DNA of 64,000 nt from an uncultured Bacteroidales bacterium (GCA_937995875.1 CALKIW010000070.1:1-64000); one strand, 5' to 3'. Shown: positions 45,070 to 55,414, counted from the first letter of the stretch. Numbers and translations are program-made. The notes: generated by a model from the sequence alone, not told the origin.

Positions 45070-46644
45070 TCACACGTTTTGCGACGCACTGTAGAACATG
45101 TCCAACTTTTCTTGGCGGCGTGCCTGCCGTATATAATGGCCCAAAACAGAGAGCGAAACAATGGTGACGTATGCCAGCATGAGCTGCCAAGTGTTGATGT
45201 GGATATGCTCGATACTCGCTCCGGGAAGTGCCGACAGCTGGTCGAGCGAGGTGTTGAGCAATCCGGATATATATACAATCCCCATGACAATGGCTTCCTG
45301 AACAACCGGCAAAGGGGTGGTGAGAAGCATCAGCACGGCTCCATAGAGAATCAAGGTGGCTGCCGGAATGACCACAAAATTGGTGAGAATGAAGTAGCAG
45401 GAAAACCGCCCGAAATAATAAGCCACCAATGGTGCCGTTCCGATTTGGGCCGACAGCGATATTGCCGTGAGCCCCCACAGCCAACGGGCAATGGCGTTTT
45501 GGAGTGGCAGAGTATGATAAATCGTGCGATAATAAATCAGTATGGCAGCCACAGCCATGAACGACATTTGAAAGCCAATATCCCACAGATTCAGCGGATT
45601 GACAACAAGCATCATCAACGCGGCAAAGGCCAGGGTGTTGATGGAAGCGCGTTGTCGCCCCAAAATGATGCACACCGAGTAGACACTGAGCATCGTTGCC
45701 GAGCGAATAGCACTTGCGGGCATTCCCACGATGACCACATATACCCATATTGCGGTGAGAATCAGAGCCTGAGAGAGCCATTTCCATCTTCTCAATCCAC
45801 CAAGCAGGAGTGTCAGAAAGGCGTAGACAATGCCAAGATGAAGTCCCGAAAGCGCAAGCACGTGGGAGGCCCCGGATATGGAGTAACTTTCTTTCAGAGC
45901 TTTCGAAAGGTGACTTTTGTCTCCCAATGTCATGGCAGCCACCACCGCATATTGTTCGTTGTCAAGGCCGAGCAGCCTGTAGCGCTCTAAAAAAGTTTGC
46001 CTGAGTTTCAGTGCCCTGAGCCTTACGCGATCGAATCGCGACAGAGGCGCGGTGCTCACGGCAGCTTTGTGCCAACTGCGGAAATCAATGAAGGTTTGCG
46101 CTGCAAAGCCGTGTGTGCGGAGCCATCCGGCATAATCGAAGTTGCTTGTGGTGTAAAAGTTTTGAGGCGTTTCAAATATCGATACCGCCTCGATACCATC
46201 GCCAAGGTGCAGTCGCTGCCAGCATTTGGCAACGCTATCCTTCAACAGTGAGGCCTTCACCTTTATGGGCGTGTTGAGTGGCTGTGTTCCGATATGGGTA
46301 ATGGTCAGGTCGCACCGAATGGTTTTCCCCCTTTCTTGCGGCTCACTCATCACTATGGCTTGGTAACGGGGGCTTGTTCCCCTTAAGGATGTGTTCAACC
46401 GACCGTTGCTGTGCACAGTGAGCGTGATGCCCAACAACATGGTGCACGCCATGATGCACAGTCCTTGTCCTGCCGCATGCTTTGTCCCCAATGCCAGCCC
46501 CGTTGCCAACACGGTAACCGTCAGGCTCAACCACAGTCCCAAAGGCAAACTACCGCCCCACGCATCTCCCACGATGATGCCGATGATAAACATCAACGTG
46601 ATGCGCAACAAAGGATAGCGATTGAGTGCCCTGCCTGTGATCAT
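45070..46644 (-). CDS. ComEC/Rec2-type membrane protein without the beta-lactamase-like domain
   Basis: A 524-residue polytopic membrane protein of the competence channel family, which brings single-stranded DNA across the inner membrane during natural transformation. The N-terminal part has two or three helices and an OB-like soluble region (DUF4131 type); the competence domain follows with GDKSHLSKALKESYSISGAS HVLALSGLHLGIVY and further helices to about residue 500. It ends soon after the last helix without the C-terminal metallo-beta-lactamase domain common in other ComEC proteins. No fragment of that domain was found nearby. A -7 box lies only 5 nt upstream of the ATG. Confidence 0.82.
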   Translation of the reverse strand: MITGRALNRYPLLRITLMFIIGIIVGDAWGGSLPLGLWLSLTVTVLATGLALGTKHAAGQGLCIMACTMLLGITLTVHSNGRLNTSLRGTSPRYQAIVMSEPQERGKTIRCDLTITHIGTQPLNTPIKVKASLLKDSVAKCWQRLHLGDGIEAVSIFETPQNFYTTSNFDYAGWLRTHGFAAQTFIDFRSWHKAAVSTAPLSRFDRVRLRALKLRQTFLERYRLLGLDNEQYAVVAAMTLGDKSHLSKALKESYSISGASHVLALSGLHLGIVYAFLTLLLGGLRRWKWLSQALILTAIWVYVVIVGMPASAIRSATMLSVYSVCIILGRQRASINTLAFAALMMLVVNPLNLWDIGFQMSFMAVAAILIYYRTIYHTLPLQNAIARWLWGLTAISLSAQIGTAPLVAYYFGRFSCYFILTNFVVIPAATLILYGAVLMLLTTPLPVVQEAIVMGIVYISGLLNTSLDQLSALPGASIEHIHINTWQLMLAYVTIVSLSVLGHYIRQARRQEKLDMFYSASQNV

Positions 46645-46648
46645 ATCG

Positions 46649-46656
46649 CAAATATA
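46649..46656 (-). promoter_or_regulatory. Candidate -7 box abutting the comEC-like start
   Basis: CAAATATA is TATATTTG on the minus strand and ends 4 nt before the ATG at 46644, implying a leaderless transcript or a start further downstream. Confidence 0.4.
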
Positions 46657-46876
46657 CTGTTTTTCAGCTCACATTCCAACGCTTTTCTTTACAAATTTCA
46701 TCATTTTGTGCCACAACATCCGATTCTTGCTGTCATCAATCTCAAAACTTTGCTGCCTGCAATCCGCCCGACTTGTCCGAGCAACGGGGTTACCCGATTG
46801 CTCCGTTACACGCATATCAAACCAACTTATGGTCAGAATGATACGGCAAACAGACTTTTATGTAGATAAAAAACCT

Positions 46877-46884
46877 TACCTTTG
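46877..46884 (+). promoter_or_regulatory. Candidate -7 box for the PIF1-like helicase
   Basis: TACCTTTG just before an in-frame GTG at 46888. Transcription would begin near 46890, which supports the ATG at 46912 as the true start. Confidence 0.55.
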
Positions 46885-46911
46885 TGAGTGAACAACGCAT
46901 CAGATTGGTAT

Positions 46912-49128
46912 ATGGAGCAAAACAAAGAACTTAGGAACGCGTGGGATTTCGTGGAGCATACAGGCACGAGCATTTTCCTCACGGGAAAAGCCGGAACGGG
47001 CAAAACGACGTTTTTGAAAGCCGTGAAGGAACATTCTTCGAAGCGGATGATCGTTGTTGCGCCGACAGGTGTGGCCGCCATCAATGCCGGTGGCGTGACG
47101 ATTCATTCCTTTTTCCAGCTTCCACTGACGCCCTATGTACCCGGAACGTCGATACGCGACCGCTATGATTTCGGCAAGGAGAAACGCAGAATCATCCGGA
47201 CGCTCGACATGGTTGTCATCGACGAAATATCGATGGTGAGGAGCGACTTGCTCGATGCCATCGACTTTGTGTTGCGCCGATACCGAGACCAGACACAGCC
47301 TTTTGGAGGCGTGCAGCTCCTGATGATTGGTGATTTGCAACAGCTTACGCCGGTGGTAACGCCGCAAGATGAGGAAATTTTGCGCCCCTACTACGATACA
47401 CCCTACTTTTTCGGAAGCAAAGCGCTGCGGCAAATCAGCTATGTGACGATACAGCTAACGCACGTTTACCGCCAGCAGGACCAGACGTTTATCGACATTC
47501 TGAATCACATTCGCGATGGCAAACTGCTGCCCGAAGATATTACCAAACTCAACGAACGATATAAACCGACGTTCATCCCCAAGGCGGAGGACGGTTATAT
47601 ACGGCTCACCACGCATAATCGTATGGCCGACCGATACAACGAAACAGAACTTGGGAAACTACCGGGGCAACGTTTTGTCTACAAGGCAGAGATTAAAGAC
47701 CAATTTCCGGAGTACAGTTACCCTGCCGACGTAGCGTTGGAATTGAAACAGGGAGCGCAGGTGATGTTTATCAAAAACGACGCATCGGGGGCACGCCGCT
47801 ACTACAACGGTCGCATCGGGCGGGTGGTGAGCATCGGCAAGGACACCATCGAGGTGTTGTGTGCCGGCGACAGGGAGCCTATCAAGGTGGAGCCGCAGGA
47901 ATGGGAAAACACCAAATATGTTATCAACGAACAGACGAAAGTCATTGAGCCGCAAGTGCAGGGAGTGTTCAGGCAATATCCCCTGCGGCTGGCATGGGCC
48001 ATCACCATACATAAAAGTCAAGGTCTGACGTTTGAACACGCCATCATCGACGCCGGTTTCTCGTTTGCGTCAGGGCAGGTGTATGTGGCCCTGAGCCGAT
48101 GCAAGAGCCTTGAGGGGCTTGTGTTAGCCTCACCGATAGGAGAAAGCAACATCATCAACGACTATCGCGTGACCGACTACATCTCGCATCAGCAGGAGGC
48201 GGCAGAGCGAAGCATCAGGGAGTTGCCCAACCTGAAAGAGGAATATTTCAGATACCAACTGCTCGACTTGTTCGACTTCTCAACACTGATGGCAGCAGAA
48301 CAGATGGTGCACCGCACACTGTTAGAATATTTCAGGGGATTTCAATCGCTCACCAATCTGCACGGACAAACGGTCGGTAAGCTAAAGCAACAGGTGATGG
48401 ATGTGGCCTACAAATGGCAGGGGGTGATTCGCGCAACACCGGTAGAGGAACTGCACGACGAGCAATTTCTTGACCGTGTGAAACGCAGTGCAAGTTATTT
48501 TCTGGATGCCATAGAGGGCAATTTGAAACGATTGTTGGAACTCACCAAAACCGCTAAAAGCAAAAATGCCAGAGGCGCGGAGCTGATGGAGGAACGCTAT
48601 AAGGAGTTGTGGCTGAACTATTTGGCCAAAAACAGACTGCTCCGCAGGATGGAAGAGGAAACATTTGATGTGCCAACCTACATGATGGCTAAGCAGGAAG
48701 CCCTGCTCGACGCAATGGATGTAGTGAATCCCGGCGGAGGAAATTCCCGTCTGCGCCGGAGAAAAAAAGCCACTGGGTCTCCTTTTTCAAATACAGCTGC
48801 GGATGGCTCTGAAAAGCGAGAGCGGGAAAAGAAAAAGGCCAAGAAAGGGGCAACCTATGCCACCAGTTACAAGATGTTTATGGACGGCAACAGCCCCGAA
48901 GATATAGCCAAGGAGCGCGGACTGACTGTTGGCACGATTTACAGCCATTTGGCACGCTTCGTGAAAACCGGAGAACTGTCGGCGGACAAAGTGATCGACG
49001 CTTCAAAGGTGAAGGCCATACGCCATGCCATCAGTCAGTTGCCCGAAGGAGCAACGATAAAAGATGTCAAGGCGATATGTCGTGCGGACATTACCTGGAA
49101 CGAAATTAGGTTGATGATGCAAGGCTAA
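46912..49128 (+). CDS. PIF1-like helicase with C-terminal helix-turn-helix domain
   Basis: Superfamily 1B DNA helicase, 738 residues. Walker A is GKAGTGKTT at 25-33; motif II is VVIDEISMVRSDLLDAID; motif III is MIGDLQQLTPVV; late motifs are TIHKSQGLTFEHAIIDAG and YVALSRCKSLEGL. A region rich in R/K joins this to a C-terminal helix-turn-helix (about residues 655-700; YKMFMDGNSPEDIAKERGLT, VGTIYSHLARFVKTGEL), like the HTH found at the C terminus of some RecQ-like and PIF1-like helicases. Probably acts in repair, perhaps on G-quadruplex or stalled forks. Confidence 0.87.
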   Translation: MEQNKELRNAWDFVEHTGTSIFLTGKAGTGKTTFLKAVKEHSSKRMIVVAPTGVAAINAGGVTIHSFFQLPLTPYVPGTSIRDRYDFGKEKRRIIRTLDMVVIDEISMVRSDLLDAIDFVLRRYRDQTQPFGGVQLLMIGDLQQLTPVVTPQDEEILRPYYDTPYFFGSKALRQISYVTIQLTHVYRQQDQTFIDILNHIRDGKLLPEDITKLNERYKPTFIPKAEDGYIRLTTHNRMADRYNETELGKLPGQRFVYKAEIKDQFPEYSYPADVALELKQGAQVMFIKNDASGARRYYNGRIGRVVSIGKDTIEVLCAGDREPIKVEPQEWENTKYVINEQTKVIEPQVQGVFRQYPLRLAWAITIHKSQGLTFEHAIIDAGFSFASGQVYVALSRCKSLEGLVLASPIGESNIINDYRVTDYISHQQEAAERSIRELPNLKEEYFRYQLLDLFDFSTLMAAEQMVHRTLLEYFRGFQSLTNLHGQTVGKLKQQVMDVAYKWQGVIRATPVEELHDEQFLDRVKRSASYFLDAIEGNLKRLLELTKTAKSKNARGAELMEERYKELWLNYLAKNRLLRRMEEETFDVPTYMMAKQEALLDAMDVVNPGGGNSRLRRRKKATGSPFSNTAADGSEKREREKKKAKKGATYATSYKMFMDGNSPEDIAKERGLTVGTIYSHLARFVKTGELSADKVIDASKVKAIRHAISQLPEGATIKDVKAICRADITWNEIRLMMQG

Positions 49129-49231
49129 GGGTGGCAGGAGCTGTATAATATAATGTGGTGAGGGGCAGAAATTCTGCCGGGAAAGAAGCATTTTTCAATT
49201 TTCATGAATATACAAGGAAGTTGAAAATCTC

Positions 49232-49262
49232 TTGCAACTCCGAAAATAAAGCATTATCTTTG
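49232..49262 (+). promoter_or_regulatory. Promoter of the dxs-trkA-trkH operon
   Basis: TTG at 49232-49234 and TATCTTTG at 49255-49262, gap 20 bp; the start codon follows 24 nt later. Confidence 0.7.
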
Positions 49263-49286
49263 CAAGGTTAGTCTAATGGAATATTA

Positions 49287-51182
49287 ATGGACCAAAACAA
49301 ATACGAACTGTTAAGTCAAATCCAATATCCTGCCGACCTTAGAAAGTTGAGCATCGACCAACTGCCGGAGGTATGTCGGGAACTTCGTGAAGATATTATC
49401 GACGAGGTGTCCGTCAATCCCGGACACTTTGGTTCGAGTTTAGGTGTTGTGGAGCTTACAGTAGCTTTGCACTATGTATTCGACACTCCCGAAGACCGCA
49501 TTGTGTGGGACGTTGGGCATCAGGCTTACGGTCACAAAATATTGACCGGGCGGCGCGAACAGTTTTCCACAAACAGAAAGCTGAATGGCATACGCCCCTT
49601 TCCCACCCCTTTGGAAAGCGAATACGACACCTTTACCTGCGGCCATGCCTCGAACAGCATCTCGGCCGCGCTCGGTATGGCTGTGGCCGCAAAGAGAAAC
49701 GGCCACGACAATCGCCATGTAGTGGCGGTCATCGGAGACGGATCGATGAGTGGAGGACTGGCTTTTGAGGGTATCAACAATGTCAGCTCCACCCCCAACA
49801 ACTTGCTGATTATCCTCAACGACAACGATATGTCTATCGACCGTGCTGTGGGGGGCATGGAAAAATATCTGCTGCAACTCGACACCAACGAAACCTATAA
49901 CAAACTGCGATTCAAGGCATCGCAATGGTTACAGTCTAAAGGCTACCTTAACGAAAACCGACGGAAGGGCATCATCAGACTGAACAACGCCATCAAAAGT
50001 GCTATCAGCCATCAGCAAAATATATTTGAAGGCATGAACATCCGATACTTCGGACCGTTTGATGGACACAATGTTCGAGAGGTGGTGAGGATTCTCAGGC
50101 AGATTAAAGACATGAAAGGACCTAAACTTCTGCATCTGCATACCATCAAGGGGAAGGGCTATGGACCTGCGGAAAAAGCCGCTACCGTGTGGCACGCACC
50201 GGGAAAATTCGACCCCAAAACCGGCGAACGCATCATCTCGGAAAGCACCAACGAGCCGCCCAAGTACCAAGTTGTTTTCGGCAAGACGCTTTTGGAGTTG
50301 GCCAAGCAAAATCCCAAGATTGTAGGCGTGACGCCCGCCATGCCTACGGGATGTTCCATGAACATCATGATGAAAGAGATGCCCTGTCGCACTTTCGACG
50401 TGGGCATTGCCGAAGGCCACGCCGTGACATTCTCCGGCGGTATGGCCAAAGACGGGCTTATCCCTTTCTGCAATGTCTACAGTTCGTTCTCACAACGCGC
50501 CTACGACAATATTATCCACGACCTGGCCATTCTCAATCTGCCGGTTGTGCTGTGCTTTGACAGAGCCGGACTGGTTGGCGAGGACGGACCAACCCATCAT
50601 GGAGCATTCGACCTGGCTGCTCTGCGCCCCATCCCCAACCTCACCATATCGTCGCCCATGAACGAATGTGAACTGCGTAAACTGATGTACACGGCACAGC
50701 TGCCCGACAAGGGAACGTTTGTCATACGTTATCCGCGCGGACGGGGAGTGATGAGAGACTGGGAGTGTCCGTTAGAGGAGATTACCGTTGGAACGGGCAG
50801 GAAACTGAGGGACGGAGAGGACGTGGCCGTGCTTACACTTGGTCCGATAGGCAATTTGGCACAGCAAGCCATCGAACAAGCGGGCGTTTCTGCGGCTCAC
50901 TATGATATGCGCTTCCTTAAACCTATGGATGAACGTCTCTTGGAGGAAATAGGACAGCATTTCAAACACATCGTTACCATAGAAGACGGAGTGCGCACAG
51001 GAGGACTGGGATCGGCCGTACTGGAATGGATGAACGACCATGAATACCAGCCTAAGATAGTGAGAATCGGGCTGCCGGACACACGGTTCGTGGAACACGG
51101 AACAGTTGACCAATTATATAAACTCTGTGGAATGGATGTAGAATCGATTAAAAAGACGATTCTGCAACTTGTGAAATCATAA
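49287..51182 (+). CDS. dxs: 1-Deoxy-D-xylulose-5-phosphate synthase
   Basis: First enzyme of the non-mevalonate isoprenoid pathway: joins pyruvate and glyceraldehyde 3-phosphate using thiamine diphosphate. The 631-residue protein has the conserved WDVGHQAYGHKILTGR, the thiamine site G150-D-G152 in VIGDGSMSGGLAFE with LIILNDNDMSI, and the transketolase-like central and C-terminal domains (FDRAGLVGEDGPTHHGAFDL, IVTIEDGVRTGGLGSAVLEW). It leads an operon with trkA (8 nt gap) and trkH, a combination recurring in Bacteroidales without an obvious metabolic link. Confidence 0.96.
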   Translation: MDQNKYELLSQIQYPADLRKLSIDQLPEVCRELREDIIDEVSVNPGHFGSSLGVVELTVALHYVFDTPEDRIVWDVGHQAYGHKILTGRREQFSTNRKLNGIRPFPTPLESEYDTFTCGHASNSISAALGMAVAAKRNGHDNRHVVAVIGDGSMSGGLAFEGINNVSSTPNNLLIILNDNDMSIDRAVGGMEKYLLQLDTNETYNKLRFKASQWLQSKGYLNENRRKGIIRLNNAIKSAISHQQNIFEGMNIRYFGPFDGHNVREVVRILRQIKDMKGPKLLHLHTIKGKGYGPAEKAATVWHAPGKFDPKTGERIISESTNEPPKYQVVFGKTLLELAKQNPKIVGVTPAMPTGCSMNIMMKEMPCRTFDVGIAEGHAVTFSGGMAKDGLIPFCNVYSSFSQRAYDNIIHDLAILNLPVVLCFDRAGLVGEDGPTHHGAFDLAALRPIPNLTISSPMNECELRKLMYTAQLPDKGTFVIRYPRGRGVMRDWECPLEEITVGTGRKLRDGEDVAVLTLGPIGNLAQQAIEQAGVSAAHYDMRFLKPMDERLLEEIGQHFKHIVTIEDGVRTGGLGSAVLEWMNDHEYQPKIVRIGLPDTRFVEHGTVDQLYKLCGMDVESIKKTILQLVKS

Positions 51183-51190
51183 CCAAAGAT

Positions 51191-52531
51191 ATGAAAATAA
51201 TCATCACCGGAGCCTACGGCATCGGTACTTATCTTGCCCGACTGCTTTCCCGTAACAAAGAAGAACTCACCATTATCGATGATGACGAGGAGCGATTGGC
51301 CACGATTGGGTCTGACTATGACCTGCTGACCATGCATGGGTCGCCCACAAGCGTCAAAACGCTGAAAGAAGCCGGCGTGGGCGATGCTGACCTTTTTATC
51401 GCCCTCACACCCAATGAGGACGAAAATATAAACAGCTGTATCATTGCCCATGCGCTTCATGCCAAGAAAACCGTAGCCCAAGTGAATGATGCCGAATATC
51501 TGGAGCCGGCCATCCACCAAATGTATAAGGAGTTGGGGGTGGACGAGTTGATTTATCCGGAAACACTTGCGGCACGTGATATTATCAACGGTCTCAAGAT
51601 GTCATGGGTGCGACAGCGATGGGATGTGCACGATGGCGCACTCGTCATGCTTGGCATCAAACTGCGCAAAAATTGCGAAATTTTAAACCAACCTCTTAAA
51701 GATCTCTGCGGTCCCGATGATCCTTACCACATCGTAGCCATTAAAAGGGGAAACGAAACGATAATTCCCGGTGGTAATGATCAACTCGAATGTTTCGACC
51801 TTGCCTACTTTATGACCACTCGAGACTACATACCCTATATCCGCAAAATTGTCGGTAAGGAGAATTATGTAGACGTCAAGAACGTGATGTTCATGGGAGG
51901 CGGCACAACTGCAGTAAAAGCATTGCAGACTATTCCCAAATATATGGATGCCAAAGTGTTTGAGATAGACCCTGAGCGTTGTGAGGAACTCAATCAAATT
52001 CTTGACAGCAACACACTTGTCATTCATGCGGACGCCCGCGACGTATCACAGCTCAACGACGAGGGAATCAGGAACACACAGGCATTCGTTGCCCTCACAG
52101 GCAACGCAGAAGCTAACATTCTGACCTGTCTCGCAGCAAAGCGTCTCGGCGTGAGAAAGACAGTTGCCATGATCGAAAACCCCGATTACGTGAATATGGC
52201 CGAGAGTCTTGACATTGGAACGATTATCAACAAGAGATCCATTGCCGCCAGCCGTATATATCAACTGATGCTCGACGCCAATGTGATGAACGTCACTTTC
52301 CTGATGTCGGCCAATGCCGACGCGGCCGAATTCATTCCAAAAGAGGGAGCTAAAGTGACCAAGAAAGCCGTAAAAGACTTGGGATTGCCAAAAGGCATTA
52401 CCATTGGCGGCATTGTGAGAAACGGGGAAGGAATGCTCGTTTCGGGCAACACGAAGATAGAAGCTGGTGATTCTGTGGTGGTGTTCTGTCATAATATACA
52501 CCTAAAAAAAATAGAAAAATTCTTTAATTAG
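51191..52531 (+). CDS. trkA: Trk system potassium-uptake regulatory subunit TrkA
   Basis: Cytosolic NAD-binding gate of the Trk potassium transporter. The 446-residue protein has two RCK units: the first opens MKIIITGAYGIGTYLARLLS with GxGxxG-like glycines, the second near residue 235 has VMFMGGGTTAVKALQTI; each is followed by a TrkA-C domain. Its stop codon overlaps the GTG start of trkH by one base, so the two subunits are probably made in a coupled way. Confidence 0.94.
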   Translation: MKIIITGAYGIGTYLARLLSRNKEELTIIDDDEERLATIGSDYDLLTMHGSPTSVKTLKEAGVGDADLFIALTPNEDENINSCIIAHALHAKKTVAQVNDAEYLEPAIHQMYKELGVDELIYPETLAARDIINGLKMSWVRQRWDVHDGALVMLGIKLRKNCEILNQPLKDLCGPDDPYHIVAIKRGNETIIPGGNDQLECFDLAYFMTTRDYIPYIRKIVGKENYVDVKNVMFMGGGTTAVKALQTIPKYMDAKVFEIDPERCEELNQILDSNTLVIHADARDVSQLNDEGIRNTQAFVALTGNAEANILTCLAAKRLGVRKTVAMIENPDYVNMAESLDIGTIINKRSIAASRIYQLMLDANVMNVTFLMSANADAAEFIPKEGAKVTKKAVKDLGLPKGITIGGIVRNGEGMLVSGNTKIEAGDSVVVFCHNIHLKKIEKFFN

Positions 52532-53988
52532 TGATTAATTTTCGCATCATATATAAGGTTTTAGGGGCCCTTCTCTTCATAGAGGTCACGCTGATGGCGT
52601 GGTGTCTGCTTATGGCACTGTATTTTGGAGAAGACGATATATTGACCTTCACCATTTCTCTCATCATTACCCTGTTGGGAGGTATACTGTTGAGGTTTTT
52701 AGGTCGAAATGCCGAGAACCGACTTTCACGCCGCGACTCATTTCTTGTGGTGACACTGGCATGGATCGTATTCTCCATCTTCGGCACCATGCCATTCCTC
52801 ATAGGCGGTTATTTGCATAGCTTCACCGATGCTTTTTTTGAAAACATGTCGGGGTTTACCACAACGGGAGCCACCATCATCGATGACGTCGAAGCCCTGC
52901 CTCACGGCATACTTTTCTGGCGATCGCTTACGCAATGGATCGGCGGACTGGGGATTGTGTTCTTCACCGTAGCCCTGTTGCCATCGCTTGTAAACGGTAG
53001 CACCAAGGTGTTTGCGGCCGAATCTACAGGTCCTATCAAAACCAAGCTCCATCCTAAATTGTCTATGGGAGCCCGCTGGATATGGATAGTCTACCTATTT
53101 ATCACCTTTGCCTGCATGGGCAGCTATATGCTCTTTGGCATGGATTGGTTTGAAGGCATCAATTTTGCCATGACATCCGCCGCCACCGGAGGTTTTTCTA
53201 TCTATAACAACAGTACAGAGTTCTTCCATTCGCCGGCCATAGAGTACACCACAACTTTCTTTTGTTTCCTATCAGGCGTAAACTTTACATTGCTCTATTT
53301 CTCGGCAGCGAAATTCAAATTCAAGGAGCTTTGGAAAAACTCTGAATTTCGATTTTACTGTATTATCATCCTCGCGTTCACGGCTTTCATTATGGTTGAG
53401 CTTATCACGAGAAACCATTACGACGTTGAACGCGCTTTCCGCTCCGGACTGTTTCAGGTTGTCTCATTCATAACTACAACAGGACTTTTCAACGATGACG
53501 CAGGCCAATGGCCACACGTCACGTGGGTTGTGTTGTCCATATGTATGTTTTTTGGTGCTTGTTCCGGCAGCACCAGTGGCGGACTAAAGTGTGTACGAGG
53601 CGTGATGCTGCTCAAAGTCATCCGAAATGAGCTACGCCAGAGACTGCATCCCAATGCGGTACTGCCTCTCAAAGTGAACAGCATCAATATTCCCAACTCC
53701 CAACGCGTATCTCTGTTGGCTTTTCTCGTCACCTACCTTCTGCTGTTGCTGCTCGTGTCCTTTGTCATGATTGCTTCAGGAATCGACAACGTCAATGCCA
53801 TCACTATATGTCTAAGCTGCATGGCTAACGTTGGGCCGACATTAGGGTTAGAAATTGGGCCTACAATGTCATGGAGCCTTCTACCCGACTACGCCAAATG
53901 GTTTTGTTCCATTATGATGCTTATCGGGCGTTTGGAAATATTCACGGTTATCGTGATTCTCACGCCATCTTTCTGGACCAAAAACTAA
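52531..53988 (+). CDS. trkH: Trk system potassium-uptake membrane subunit TrkH
   Basis: Ion-conducting subunit, 485 residues, with about ten transmembrane helices and pore loops recognisable as FTTTGATIID, TSAATGGFSIYN, TTTGLFNDDA and CMANVGPTLGLEIGP, the four glycine-containing filter segments of the SKT fold. Starts with GTG overlapping the trkA stop (TAGTG); this junction decides the start. A long terminator hairpin follows. Confidence 0.94.
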   Translation: MINFRIIYKVLGALLFIEVTLMAWCLLMALYFGEDDILTFTISLIITLLGGILLRFLGRNAENRLSRRDSFLVVTLAWIVFSIFGTMPFLIGGYLHSFTDAFFENMSGFTTTGATIIDDVEALPHGILFWRSLTQWIGGLGIVFFTVALLPSLVNGSTKVFAAESTGPIKTKLHPKLSMGARWIWIVYLFITFACMGSYMLFGMDWFEGINFAMTSAATGGFSIYNNSTEFFHSPAIEYTTTFFCFLSGVNFTLLYFSAAKFKFKELWKNSEFRFYCIIILAFTAFIMVELITRNHYDVERAFRSGLFQVVSFITTTGLFNDDAGQWPHVTWVVLSICMFFGACSGSTSGGLKCVRGVMLLKVIRNELRQRLHPNAVLPLKVNSINIPNSQRVSLLAFLVTYLLLLLLVSFVMIASGIDNVNAITICLSCMANVGPTLGLEIGPTMSWSLLPDYAKWFCSIMMLIGRLEIFTVIVILTPSFWTKN

Positions 53989-54051
53989 AAAAGGTAACCG
54001 AAGAAATACGCTGTGTTCCATTCCGCCATACCTCTGACAGGAGGTTTCAGC

Positions 54052-54101
54052 AAACATCAAGCCCCGCTATGATAGAAAAATCATAGCGGGGCTTGATGTT
54101 T
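54052..54101. terminator. Bidirectional terminator with 21-bp perfect stem
   Basis: Arms 54052-54072 and 54081-54101 are perfectly complementary (left arm begins AAACATCAAGCCCCGC) with an 8-nt A-rich loop. It serves trkH and probably the convergent recA. Confidence 0.85.
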
Positions 54102-54212
54102 CCATATCGCAAAATACTCCCCAACGGGCACTGTTCAGACACATCATCACCCAGACTTGCGTCTTTCCTCTTCATGAGGAAACAGAGATTCTGCTTTGTC
54201 AAAAAAGGGAAT

Positions 54213-55265
54213 TTACTTATCCATATGCTCCTTTATCGCATCCATAATCAGCTTTTCGAGTTCCTCACAGAGTTCCGGATTATCGCGAAGAATATCCATC
54301 GATGCATCGCGGCCCTGTGCCAACTTAGAGTTATTGTAACTATACCAGCTTCCGTTCTTCTGGATAATGTTATATTCCACGCCCAGATCAAGAATCTCGC
54401 CAATCTTATTGATCCCCACTCCATACAAAACATCGAACTCGGCACGGCGGAACGGAGGAGCCACTTTGTTCTTAACCACCTTCACCTTAGTAAGGTTGCC
54501 ATAAAAGTTGTCGCCGTCTTTCAAAGCCGTTGACTTGCGGATATCCAAGCGAACACTGGCATAGAACTTCAAGGCATTACCGCCGGTCGTTGTCTCCGGA
54601 CTGCCAAACGACATGCCTATTTTTTCTCGCAACTGATTGATGAAGATGCAGCAAGTGTTGGTTTTGGCTATCGTAGACGTCAGTTTACGTAAGGCCTGGC
54701 TCATCAACCGAGCCTGCAAACCTACCACTGAGTCGCCCATTTCACCCTCTATCTCCTTCTTGGGAGTCAAAGCAGCTACCGAGTCGATAACCAAAATATC
54801 AACAGCCGAACTGCTGATCAGCTGATCCGCAATCTGCAATGCCTGTTCGCCATTGTCGGGTTGAGAAATCCACAGGTTGTCTACATCCACGCCAAGCTTT
54901 TGCGCATAGAAGCGATCGAAAGCATGTTCGGCATCGATGAAAGCAGCAATTCCACCCATTTTCTGAGCCTCAGCAATGGCATGAATGGCCAATGTGGTTT
55001 TTCCGGAAGATTCCGGACCATAAATCTCTACAATCCTCCCGCGTGGATAACCGCCCACGCCCAAAGCAACGTCCAGACCAATAGACCCTGTAGGAATAAC
55101 ATCAATAGGTTCTATATTCTCGTCGCCCATACGCATGATGGAGCCTTTGCCAAAGTCTTTCTCTATCTTCGACATGGCAGCCTGCAACGCTTTCAGCTTT
55201 GCTGCTTTTTCTTCATTCTTACCAGCCTGCTTCCCCGCAGCCTGCGCTTCTTCTGATTTAGCCAT
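54213..55265 (-). CDS. recA: Recombinase RecA
   Basis: Forms filaments on single-stranded DNA, pairs homologous strands and triggers LexA-type self-cleavage. The 350-residue protein has Walker A GPESSGKT at 83-90, Walker B-like VDILVIDSVAALTPK, the DNA-binding loops around GDSVVGLQARLMSQALRKLT and GSPETTTGGNALKFY, and a polar N-terminal leader of about 20 residues rich in Ala, Lys and Glu. No SOS box was recognised upstream. Confidence 0.97.
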   Translation of the reverse strand: MAKSEEAQAAGKQAGKNEEKAAKLKALQAAMSKIEKDFGKGSIMRMGDENIEPIDVIPTGSIGLDVALGVGGYPRGRIVEIYGPESSGKTTLAIHAIAEAQKMGGIAAFIDAEHAFDRFYAQKLGVDVDNLWISQPDNGEQALQIADQLISSSAVDILVIDSVAALTPKKEIEGEMGDSVVGLQARLMSQALRKLTSTIAKTNTCCIFINQLREKIGMSFGSPETTTGGNALKFYASVRLDIRKSTALKDGDNFYGNLTKVKVVKNKVAPPFRRAEFDVLYGVGINKIGEILDLGVEYNIIQKNGSWYSYNNSKLAQGRDASMDILRDNPELCEELEKLIMDAIKEHMDK

Positions 55266-55414
55266 ATATAAATTAAGTATTAACCGTCTTCTCCCCTTAC
55301 CAATGAAAGATATTTCAGATGATTACCTTTGCTCGGCAGCAAGAGAGTGACTTTATTTATAGTTGTTTATTATCGTGATTTGCCCCTCTCCACTTATGGA
55401 GAGTACTTGGGAGA

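Noticed and set aside
49130..49286. A thiamine riboswitch ahead of dxs
   Set aside because: The leader is only about 20 nt after the promoter box and no conserved riboswitch motif is present.
55324..55331. TACCTTTG as a + strand promoter upstream of recA
   Set aside because: It points away from recA, and no gene lies on the + strand downstream.
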